This document shows positions 25,375-32,743 of a stretch of 64,000 bases of DNA, one piece after another (within the stretch, counting starts at the first letter, position 1; each line of letters starts with the position of its first letter). Under the pieces are notes generated by a model. It saw only the letters and a list, made by a program, of their open reading frames with translations. It ran no database searches and was not told the origin of the DNA. Source of the DNA: an uncultured Lachnospiraceae bacterium (GTDB taxonomy: Bacteria; Bacillota; Clostridia; Lachnospirales; Lachnospiraceae). The stretch spans positions 57,687 to 121,686 of the forward strand of contig CANQEL010000006.1 in the NCBI GenBank assembly GCA_947594855.1, in the 5' to 3' direction. Position numbers and translations under genes: made by a program.

Positions 25375-25761
25375 TTAAATAATTCCGTGTATCTTTTCTA
25401 TCAGCGTTATATCTGCAGGAAGCCAATCCACACTTGTTAATTTATCTGCAGTAAGCCATTTTGCTGCCTCATGCTCTTTTAAAACCGGTTCACCTGATTT
25501 TATTGTACAAAAAAAACAGTCCATCGACAGATGAAAATCCGGATAATCATATTCAACCGTATCTATCTTGTCGCCTACCTGTATTTCTATCTCAAGTTCT
25601 TCCATAATCTCACGCACAAGAGCCTCTTCGGGAGTTTCCCCTTCTTCAATCTTACCGCCCGGGAATTCCCAGCCGCCCTTAAATTCACCATATCCACGCT
25701 GTGTTGCAAATATTTTATTATCATGTACAATAATTGCTGCAACTACTTTTATAGTTTTCAT
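25375..25761 (-). CDS. Nudix hydrolase, MutT-like (8-oxo-dGTP diphosphatase)
   Basis: MutT-type enzyme of 128 residues. The Nudix box GKIEEGETPEEALVREIMEE (G-x5-E-x7-REUxEExGU) lies at about residues 37-59 with the preceding GGWEFPGG. The N-terminus MKTIKVVAAIIVHDNKIFATQRG and the C-terminal AAKWLTADKLTSVDWLPADI match the short MutT/CTP pyrophosphohydrolase group of Firmicutes. It removes oxidised or non-canonical nucleotides. AAAGGAT precedes the start. It may be a housekeeping gene, or a part of the neighbouring island with the HD protein, since both could act on nucleotides. The gene is complete. Confidence 0.88.
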   Translation of the reverse strand: MKTIKVVAAIIVHDNKIFATQRGYGEFKGGWEFPGGKIEEGETPEEALVREIMEELEIEIQVGDKIDTVEYDYPDFHLSMDCFFCTIKSGEPVLKEHEAAKWLTADKLTSVDWLPADITLIEKIHGII

Positions 25762-25846
25762 TGTTTATCCTTTCTAGCCATTTGATGGTTAGCATATGGA
25801 CTGAGCTGGTGTATTTTTAAGCTTCTGCACCAGAAACTGGTATTTC

Positions 25847-25871
25847 ATCAACTACCCATCAACTAAAATTT
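25847..25871. repeat. 25-bp direct repeat, copy 1
   Basis: atcaactacccatcaacta followed by aaattt; it matches 25946-25970 with one mismatch. Each copy contains two atcaacta-type half-units. Confidence 0.7.
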
Positions 25872-25945
25872 TATTACAAATCAATACCTAAAGTCCATAT
25901 TTTAAAGGATTCTTATAAATCAACAGACAAATAAATCTCAAAGTT

Positions 25946-25970
25946 ATCAACTACCTATCAACTAAAATTT
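25946..25970. repeat. 25-bp direct repeat, copy 2
   Basis: atcaactacctatcaacta followed by aaattt, overlapping the stop codon of the AlbA-type gene. The 99-bp spacing with copy 1 suggests a small duplication or a past recombination at the 3' end of this gene. Confidence 0.7.
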
Positions 25971-27429
25971 ATGCCCAATAAGGAATATATCTTCTCAATT
26001 TAGGCGCAGCATTTTCATCCGACAATTTAATGAATCCTGCATCTATGGCACTTTTTATGATTCTGGACACAATAGCTTTATTCTTCTCCTCTATACCAAA
26101 TCGCTCTCTTAACACTGCATTTGCTACTTCAATTTCATTCACATAGCAATAACACGTATACAGATAACAGGTTCTGATTTTATCTTCCCTTGTCCAATCA
26201 TTCAGATTGTCATACCAATAAAGCTTAGTTCTTGTAAAATCATCACCTGTTTCAACCTTCGGTGCCGGAATGGTTAAATCACGCATTCCTTCTTCCATAC
26301 GGTCAAATCCACTGCCCCGCTCCTCACAAATTCGAACAATTCTTAAAAACGATGCCATAGACTCATTCCTAGAATGTGGTACGGTATCAATAATACGATT
26401 AACTTCTACCAAAAGACTTCCCGGATTAGACGCTTCCACCTTTGTGTCAAAAATTTCCATAATCGGTCCACTACCATGCGCATTCAAATCCTGATGAATA
26501 ATTATATTTCCAAGCATTTCTCTAATTGCCTTACGAGGAAACATAATATGCTCCTGTCTTCTACCACCATCTATTTCTTCCCCCTGTGGAATCAAAGTCA
26601 TAATATAATCCGTAATATCGTCAAATTGAATCGCATATCCTTTTGTAAAAACTTGTTCTCTAATAGCATTAGTTTTGCCGTTTCCTTTGTATTTAATTAC
26701 ACGAATTGCTTTTCTCTTCAAATGTGCAAAAGTATTTAAATCTTTTGCCAGAAGCAATGCTCCCATATTGGTAATTTCATAATTTCCATTGTCCATTTCA
26801 CGAATAAATTCCTCATCCATCATATTATGAATAATGGTCTCCCTATTGCTAGGCAACGGCAATTTCATCAGGGTATAATATGCAGCACAGTCTAAGAACT
26901 CTGTCACTTTAGATGCTGTAACATTCTCCATCGCCACCCGCAATTCAAACGGTTTCTGTTCAAACGAAAGCCATAATTTTCGTTCTTTCTCTGGAAATTC
27001 TTTTAACTTTTTCTTATATGAGCCTATGCGCACAAATTCTGTCCCTTTGAAACTGGTTGGTGTATTCACTGCGGCAGGTATCTCCATCACAACAACTTTT
27101 CCTTTATCCGTGTTTACCTCGATAAATTTAAAGTCCACTCTTGGTTTCAAACCACCGGCCAACCAATTTTCAATTTCTTCATTTCCCTTTTTTGTTTTTC
27201 CTGGTGAAAATATCGTTCCTTCAATCTCATGAGTCTTATCATTTATTCCCCATAGAATATATGCTTTTTCTTTGCCACAAATAGTAGCTGAATTGCTCAG
27301 TGCTGATATATACTCCCCAATCAATTCTGGTTCATAATTATTTACTTTATACTCCAACCACTCAGTTTCCTTCGGTAATTGACGCAGGCGTTCAATCAGA
27401 CCGATATAATATTCTTGTTCTGAATTCAT
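25969..27429 (-). CDS. Schlafen/AlbA_2-domain ATP-binding protein
   Basis: Protein of 486 residues. The N-terminal AlbA_2 (Schlafen-type) domain spans about 15-150, with ETEWLEYKVNN, ICGKEKAYILWGINDKTHEIEG and SFKGTEFVRIGSYKKKLKEF. A middle domain follows, and residues about 290-400 form a GHKL ATPase-like HATPase_c_4 region: FPRKAIREMLGNIIIHQDLN (N box), ASNPGSLL and ICEERGSGFDRM (G boxes). The C-terminus is a winged helix (VANAVLRERFGIEEKNKAIVSRII). Members are annotated as transcriptional regulators and occur in defence islands; Schlafen domains can be tRNA nucleases. A decayed relative occurs at 60474-61421. The start has GCGGGAAATTC upstream, a moderate binding site. Confidence 0.87.
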   Translation of the reverse strand: MNSEQEYYIGLIERLRQLPKETEWLEYKVNNYEPELIGEYISALSNSATICGKEKAYILWGINDKTHEIEGTIFSPGKTKKGNEEIENWLAGGLKPRVDFKFIEVNTDKGKVVVMEIPAAVNTPTSFKGTEFVRIGSYKKKLKEFPEKERKLWLSFEQKPFELRVAMENVTASKVTEFLDCAAYYTLMKLPLPSNRETIIHNMMDEEFIREMDNGNYEITNMGALLLAKDLNTFAHLKRKAIRVIKYKGNGKTNAIREQVFTKGYAIQFDDITDYIMTLIPQGEEIDGGRRQEHIMFPRKAIREMLGNIIIHQDLNAHGSGPIMEIFDTKVEASNPGSLLVEVNRIIDTVPHSRNESMASFLRIVRICEERGSGFDRMEEGMRDLTIPAPKVETGDDFTRTKLYWYDNLNDWTREDKIRTCYLYTCYCYVNEIEVANAVLRERFGIEEKNKAIVSRIIKSAIDAGFIKLSDENAAPKLRRYIPYWA

Positions 27430-27523
27430 AGAATTTCCCGCTTTCTAATTTTTATTTTTGTGTGTGTTCTAAATAAAAACATATGCCATATTCAACACCT
27501 TCTTTAAATGCATATAATTGCTT

Positions 27524-27551
27524 ACAGTTTAAACACATTCATTTAAACTGT
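27524..27551. other. Inverted repeat after the helicase gene
   Basis: acagtttaaa and tttaaactgt pair over 10 bp with an eight-base loop, 17 bp past the helicase stop. No clear T-run follows on the minus strand, so it may be a weak terminator or an operator of the AlbA-type gene. Confidence 0.4.
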
Positions 27552-27567
27552 ATTACTCTTTGCAATT

Positions 27568-30507
27568 CTAGCCATTCACAATATATTCATATATATCTTC
27601 ACGTACAGGTGTATCTAATATCCATTCAATCTCAACTGCAGTTTTATCAGTATTTGTCATAACAAATTCTTTTATCTGACCGGTTGCTTTCATATGTCCA
27701 AGATAATAAAACTCTTTGGAAATTTTATCATCTTTATTTTTTCTCACAAATAATTCTACTTTAATTCCTCTTTCTTCAGCTTTCAAAAAATTCTGTACAT
27801 CTTCTGAGTCTTTAGTTCTGCTCTGCTTTGAAATAGCAATCAATGTAGAAGCATTTTTAAAATGGTCTTCGTATTTAATAGTATCCTGAATGTCTTCAGA
27901 TTTATCATAATTAATAAATACCGGTAATGTCTTAGTACTTTTATCATATTTATAACCACCAATATTTAAAGGAATTTCATTAGCTTCCCAATTAAGCAGC
28001 CTGCATACATCTTCATATGTATATTTTTTATACAAAACAAAATCAGTATTCCTATAACGCTCGCTGTAATTTAGTTTATAACGCATTATTCCAAACTCTA
28101 CCAATTCTTTAAAAATCTTATAAAATTCAGGATTACTCAACATTCTCTGGAAAGATTCTGAAATATTATAATCATCTATATTGGTATCTTTTTCTATAAA
28201 AACACAATCTGCATATGTACTCTTTCCTGAGCCTGTTAAAAACTCATTGGTCATTATATTAATTATATTTTTTTCTACTTTGTCATCCAATTGTATATTA
28301 TAATTGTCATCTAAAGATTTTTTTAATATGTTCAGTAAACCAACACGGTATGTCAACATCCTATTTAAAAGTTCTAATTCATGAATACGCTTTCCGCTTG
28401 CCAATTTTTTTGAGATAAATTCAATTACTTTTTCTTCTGAAGCACTCAATCTTATCTTATATTCTTTTTCATATTTAACTAAAAATCTGTAATAAGAACC
28501 AAGACTATTATTATCAAAAATTCTTAATACATCCATCTCACCATATTTATCAAAATCCATTAATGAAGGAATTCTTCCAAGTTTATTCTTTAAATTTCTG
28601 TAATTTTCCTTAATAAGTTTAATATCACTAAAATTTGCTGCATCAATTGCAGCAAAAATACGCTTTTTTGAAATTGCATCAAAATGAATTGTAGATGACC
28701 CTGGTATAATACGCTCACCTTCCAGTACATATCTGCGTATATTGTCTTTATTGTAGCTTCTATCTCCTGACAGAGCAATAGGTATCATAAAGTTATTTTT
28801 ATAATTACCAATAAAATCAAGTATTACAACATATTCCTTATCTATTGCTTTGCGAAGTCCTCTTCCCAACTGCTGTACAAAAACAATTGGAGATTGCGTT
28901 GGCCTTAACATAATTATCTGATTAATTTCAGGAATATCTACACCTTCATTAAATATATCTACTGTAAAAATATAATCCAATCTATCTTGCAAACTTTCGG
29001 AAGCAAGACGTTCTATTGCTGTCTCCCTTTTTTTCTGATTATCCTCTCCTGTAAGTGCAAGTGTTCTATAACCACGCTCATTAAATTTATCACTTAATAT
29101 TTTTGCTTCTATTTTAGAACTGCAAAAAATCAATCCTTTAGCTCTGTCACCACTATAGCCATAAAAATTAATCTGTTTTATAACATAATCTACACGTTCA
29201 TCACAAGTCAATCTGTTAAAATCCTTTAGTAATGTTTTATCATCTAACGTCTCACCATCAACCTGAAAATCGGTAATCCCAAAATAATGAAACGGACATA
29301 AAATATTTTCTTCCAATGCCTGCTGAAGCCGTATCTCACATGCAATATTATGATCAAAAGCCTCATAAACATCATAATCATCTGTTCGTTCAGGGGAAGC
29401 TGTCATTCCAAGCCAAAACTGTGGTTTAAAATAATTTATAATATTCTGATAACTTGCGGCACCTACCCTATGCGCTTCATCAATAACAATAAATGCGAAC
29501 TCATCTTTCTTAAATCTTTCAAACACTTCCGTTTTAGACATCATCTGCATTGTTGAAAATAAATAATCCGCTTCATAATCTTTAGAATTACCTGAAAGCA
29601 AACCGAATGTCTTAGTCTTACCAAAAATCTTTTTATAACTTATTATAGCTTGTCTTGCAATTTGTTCTCTGTGAACCAGGAATAAAACTTTACCTTGCGA
29701 TTCCTCCCGTAAAGCAAAAGCAGAAGCATATGTTTTTCCTGTACCTGTTGCCGAAATAAGAAGCGCTTTTTTCTCACCTGCAGATATCATTTTATGTAAA
29801 TTAACAATAAAATCTTCCTGCATTTTATTAGGCGTTAAACGATATGTCTCTATAGATGGAATATCTTCTTTAACAGCAATTGCACGCTGTTTTTTTATCA
29901 TATTATATCTTGCGGTATATCTGTCTATAAACTCATCATAATAGTATGCCGTATCAGAATTCCATAACCTATCAAATTCTTCAATAATTTCTTTTGCATA
30001 TTCTCCCTGTTCAGAAGATATAATTTTAGTATTCCATTCATAATTCTTTGTCAATGCACTCAGTGTTAAGTTAGCACTGCCAACAATAATTCTGTATACT
30101 TCAGAATTTTTAAAAATATAACCTTTAGTATGAAATCCCTCTTTAGAATTATCTACTGAATACATTTTTAACGTAATATTATTAAATTCTGCCAGCTTAT
30201 TTAATGCCTCAGGTGAGCTGAAATCTAAATAATCGGTAGTTAAAATCCGACCGCATATATTTCTCTCTTCCAATTCTTTTAATACCGGCAATAACGGAGT
30301 AATTCCGCCCATTGTAATAAAAGCAACACTAATAAAAAATTCCTCACATGATAAAAGCTCACTTTCTATCGAAGTGAGTACTTTTTTCCCCTCTTTATAA
30401 TTATTCGATATAAACTGCGGCTTATATGCCAGATTAGAACTAAATGAGGCATCCAAAAATGCTGTTTTTATACCACGATTTATTTCTGTAACAATATCAT
30501 TATTCAT
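27568..30507 (-). CDS. PLD-nuclease/DEAD helicase/DUF3427 protein
   Basis: Single-polypeptide helicase-nuclease of 979 residues. Residues about 35-190 are a phospholipase-D-type nuclease: FHTKGYIFKNSEVYRIIVGSANLT gives the HxK...GSxN half-site. Residues 225-390 are the ResIII/DEAD motor with ISATGTGKTYASA (Walker A), FIVIDEAHRV (DEAH) and GMTASPERTD (motif III). Residues 430-590 form helicase domain 2 with LIFCSSK, FNEGVDIP and QQLGRGLRKA. The C-terminus is DUF3427 (EIPLNIGGYKYD, LFVRKNKDDKISKEFYYLG). The layout is that of SSL2-like helicases with restriction-type activity found in defence islands. The ATG 30507 start has GGGAGA upstream; a TTG one codon earlier is less likely. Confidence 0.9.
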   Translation of the reverse strand: MNNDIVTEINRGIKTAFLDASFSSNLAYKPQFISNNYKEGKKVLTSIESELLSCEEFFISVAFITMGGITPLLPVLKELEERNICGRILTTDYLDFSSPEALNKLAEFNNITLKMYSVDNSKEGFHTKGYIFKNSEVYRIIVGSANLTLSALTKNYEWNTKIISSEQGEYAKEIIEEFDRLWNSDTAYYYDEFIDRYTARYNMIKKQRAIAVKEDIPSIETYRLTPNKMQEDFIVNLHKMISAGEKKALLISATGTGKTYASAFALREESQGKVLFLVHREQIARQAIISYKKIFGKTKTFGLLSGNSKDYEADYLFSTMQMMSKTEVFERFKKDEFAFIVIDEAHRVGAASYQNIINYFKPQFWLGMTASPERTDDYDVYEAFDHNIACEIRLQQALEENILCPFHYFGITDFQVDGETLDDKTLLKDFNRLTCDERVDYVIKQINFYGYSGDRAKGLIFCSSKIEAKILSDKFNERGYRTLALTGEDNQKKRETAIERLASESLQDRLDYIFTVDIFNEGVDIPEINQIIMLRPTQSPIVFVQQLGRGLRKAIDKEYVVILDFIGNYKNNFMIPIALSGDRSYNKDNIRRYVLEGERIIPGSSTIHFDAISKKRIFAAIDAANFSDIKLIKENYRNLKNKLGRIPSLMDFDKYGEMDVLRIFDNNSLGSYYRFLVKYEKEYKIRLSASEEKVIEFISKKLASGKRIHELELLNRMLTYRVGLLNILKKSLDDNYNIQLDDKVEKNIINIMTNEFLTGSGKSTYADCVFIEKDTNIDDYNISESFQRMLSNPEFYKIFKELVEFGIMRYKLNYSERYRNTDFVLYKKYTYEDVCRLLNWEANEIPLNIGGYKYDKSTKTLPVFINYDKSEDIQDTIKYEDHFKNASTLIAISKQSRTKDSEDVQNFLKAEERGIKVELFVRKNKDDKISKEFYYLGHMKATGQIKEFVMTNTDKTAVEIEWILDTPVREDIYEYIVNG

Positions 30508-30524
30508 CAATATCTCCCTACTAT

Positions 30525-30700
30525 TTACATTAGGTGTACATGAACTAAAATAACGGCATCAGCTGCCGCGTGTTCCTCCGGGATATTCCAAATAGTTGAA
30601 CCGAGACACCGGCAATACGTTTCCGTACTCCTCCCGGAACTGACGCCGATATTATTATATCTCAATGTATAGTAACGCGCAAGACTGACCTCCCGGATTA
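30525..30700. other. GC-rich spacer with repeated TCCGGGAGG-type boxes
   Basis: Between the helicase and bioB lies about 170 bp that is clearly richer in G+C than its flanks. It has three related boxes (cctccggga at about 30573, cctcccgga at about 30639 and again at about 30689) and an inverted repeat ggca-tcagc-tgcc near 30550. A 70-codon frame crosses it on the minus strand (stop at 30525) without a recognised homologue or binding site. It may be a structured RNA, a repeat element or the scar of a mobile element. Confidence 0.4.
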
Positions 30701-30738
30701 AGGCAGCCATTGTTTCAAAAAATAAGTTGACAATCACT
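30701..30738 (+). repeat. 38-bp direct repeat, right copy
   Basis: aggcagccattgttt then aagttgacaatcact; matches 19171-19208 at 33 of 38 positions. Its end overlaps the -35 box of the bioB promoter. Confidence 0.6.
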
Positions 30739-30791
30739 CTATATCATGCTATTGTTTTTATTGTCAACCAAATTTTATAAATTGATGACAA
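30727..30791 (+). promoter_or_regulatory. bioB promoter with BirA-like operator
   Basis: TTGACA (30727-30732), a 17-base spacer and TATTGT (30750-30755). Just downstream TTGTCAACC (30761-30769) and TGATGACAA (30783-30791) form an imperfect inverted repeat with a 13-base gap. This resembles the BirA site TTGTNAACC-N14/15-GGTTNACAA. Location over the transcription start fits repression by biotinylated BirA. One half is weak and the gap is one base short of the usual. Confidence 0.55.
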
Positions 30792-30845
30792 TTGTTTGAC
30801 GAAATCTTTTTAATACATGACAGAACCAAAAGGAGATTTACGATT

Positions 30846-31805
30846 ATGGATATAATAAAACTAGCAGAAGAAATAATTGCAGGCAGAAGAATTACCCGCA
30901 AAGATGACCTTTCCATATTTTTGAACTGCGATTTAAAAGAGCTCTGTGCCGGAGCGGACCAGATACGTACTGCGCTAATCGGCAAAAAGGTAGACTTATG
31001 TTCCATAATCAACGGCCGAAGCGGAAAATGTCCTGAGAACTGTAAATACTGTGCACAGTCTGCACATTATAATACGGATTGTGAAATCTATGATTTTCTG
31101 CCGGAAGAAACTATACTTAAAGCGTGCCGTCTGAATGAATCGGAGGGCGTACACCGCTTTTCTATCGTAACGGCAGGCAGAGCGCTGACGGGAGAAGAAT
31201 TTGAAAAAGCATTACATACATATGAAACCCTGAAAAAAGAATGTAATATTGAACTTTGTGCGTCTATGGGATTTTTAAACGCCGAACAGCTGCACCGGCT
31301 TCATGAAGCCGGCGTTACAAGCTATCACCACAATATTGAAACTTCCCGCCGATACTTTCCTTATATCTGCACCACACACACTTTTGAGCAGAAAATAGAA
31401 ACATTGAAAATGGTAAAAGCTGAAGGCATGTGCGCCTGTTCAGGCGTAATAATAGGAATGGGCGAAACCTGGGAGGACCGCCTTGATATGGCAATATGCC
31501 TGTATGAAACCGGTGTAGACTCAATTCCAATCAATACTCTGATGCCAATAAAAGGCACGCCCCTGGAAAATCAGGAGCTTCTTACAGAGGAAGAAATACT
31601 GCGTACCATTGCATTTTTCCGTTACATAAACCCTGAAGCCAACATACGCCTGGCTGCCGGCAGAGCCAGACTTACGGGCGACGGTGAACTTGCATTCAAA
31701 TCCGGTGCCTCTGCTACTATTACCGGCAACATGCTAACAACGGCATCATGCGCAACTATACAGAGCGACAAGGCAATGCTTAAAAAATTAGGGCGCAAGG
31801 TTTAG
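30846..31805 (+). CDS. bioB: Biotin synthase BioB
   Basis: Radical SAM enzyme of 319 residues that inserts sulphur into dethiobiotin. The [4Fe-4S] motif CPENCKYCAQS (CxxxCxxC) lies at about residues 57-67. SIVTAGRALTG, CASMGFLNAEQL, YHHNIETS and GVIIGMGETWEDR follow, all typical of BioB. The C-terminal RLAAGRARLTGDGELAFKSGA carries the Arg that holds the auxiliary cluster. The start ATG 30846 is preceded by AAAGGAGAT; an in-frame ATG 18 codons upstream lies on the promoter side. No other bio genes are near, so the organism may scavenge dethiobiotin or carry them elsewhere. Its stop is 6 bp from the convergent methyltransferase. Confidence 0.95.
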   Translation: MDIIKLAEEIIAGRRITRKDDLSIFLNCDLKELCAGADQIRTALIGKKVDLCSIINGRSGKCPENCKYCAQSAHYNTDCEIYDFLPEETILKACRLNESEGVHRFSIVTAGRALTGEEFEKALHTYETLKKECNIELCASMGFLNAEQLHRLHEAGVTSYHHNIETSRRYFPYICTTHTFEQKIETLKMVKAEGMCACSGVIIGMGETWEDRLDMAICLYETGVDSIPINTLMPIKGTPLENQELLTEEEILRTIAFFRYINPEANIRLAAGRARLTGDGELAFKSGASATITGNMLTTASCATIQSDKAMLKKLGRKV

Positions 31806-31811
31806 CAACAA

Positions 31812-32576
31812 TTACCGATGTTTTTTTGCAACAATAAGGTATCTGTGAATCGTTCCTTCCACGCTGCCGTATATTTCAACCATTTCCTGCATTTTTAACA
31901 ACTGTTCAAAACACTTATCCACTGAAAAATCAGGAAACTCCCATTCTATAACATGGGCAAACCAGACAAATGCCCCAACATCATAGAATTTAATCTGACG
32001 ATATGCTTCATCTGCCAGAATAATCTCAAATCCGGCATTTTCAAAGTTCCTGCGCTGCTCTGTCAGGTTCATATGCGGAAACGGTTTCTTTGCTTCAGGC
32101 AATACCATTTTGACTAAATCCCTGTCGTTATCCTCTCCTACCTGTTCCGTAATAAGCAATCCATTCTGACGTAATAACCTAAATAATTCCGCAGCATCAA
32201 AACTTCCATGCCGATTAATAATTATATCAAATGCTTCATCCTCAAACGGAATATGTTTTGGGTCATTACATTCCTTGAAATTGATTCCAAGCGGCGATAA
32301 TCTTTCGCGACACAACAAGACATTTGGAGGATACCCTTCTGTTGCAGACGTCTTGTTATATGGATGCTGCAGCGACAACAGAAACTCGCCTCCACCCGTG
32401 TCATAGTCCAGCATATCCATACTGCTCTTAAGATACTGTCTGACAATCATTTCATAGTCCCACGGCAGGTCATTTTCCGCTGTATATCTGTTTTGAATAT
32501 GCGAAAAATCCCAGCCATGAATATGTGCGGCTTCTTCTTCCTGCTTCCAAATGGTTTTCAAATATTCCTTATCCAT
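31812..32576 (-). CDS. Class I SAM-dependent methyltransferase
   Basis: Methyltransferase of 254 residues. Motif I is LDYDTGGGEFLLSL at about residues 55-68 (the D-x-G-x-G loop), followed by SATEGYPPNVLLCRERL (acidic loop region) and PFEDEAFDIIINRHGSF (motif II/post-II). HLxxGGxFITEQVG-like NGLLITEQVGEDN comes next. The substrate is not told by sequence; small-molecule acceptors are usual for this type. AAAGGTAG precedes ATG 32576. It is probably core chromosome together with bioB, since the Ter-type genes end before it. Confidence 0.85.
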   Translation of the reverse strand: MDKEYLKTIWKQEEEAAHIHGWDFSHIQNRYTAENDLPWDYEMIVRQYLKSSMDMLDYDTGGGEFLLSLQHPYNKTSATEGYPPNVLLCRERLSPLGINFKECNDPKHIPFEDEAFDIIINRHGSFDAAELFRLLRQNGLLITEQVGEDNDRDLVKMVLPEAKKPFPHMNLTEQRRNFENAGFEIILADEAYRQIKFYDVGAFVWFAHVIEWEFPDFSVDKCFEQLLKMQEMVEIYGSVEGTIHRYLIVAKKHR

Positions 32577-32669
32577 AAAACTACCTTTCTCCTATTTGAA
32601 TAATATGCCTTAACATCTCAAATCTTCAGCTCACTTTTATTTTGCAGACATTATTATTATAACAGAAAT

Positions 32670-32727
32670 ACATGACAAATGCCCGTGTTACAAAACATCT
32701 GTTTCATAACCGGGACATTTGTCATGT
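32670..32727 (-). terminator. Hairpin after the aerolysin-like gene
   Basis: acatgacaaatg-cccg and cggg-acatttgtcatgt pair over about 16 bp with a loop of roughly 20. It lies just past the stop of the aerolysin-like gene; the following T-run is weak (atttctgtt). Confidence 0.55.
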
Positions 32728-32743
32728 AAAATTCCTATAATAA

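Noticed and set aside
30525..30737. 70-codon minus-strand frame in the GC-rich spacer
   Set aside because: No binding site or homology I recognise, and it runs through the 38-bp repeat. Kept as a non-coding region of interest instead.
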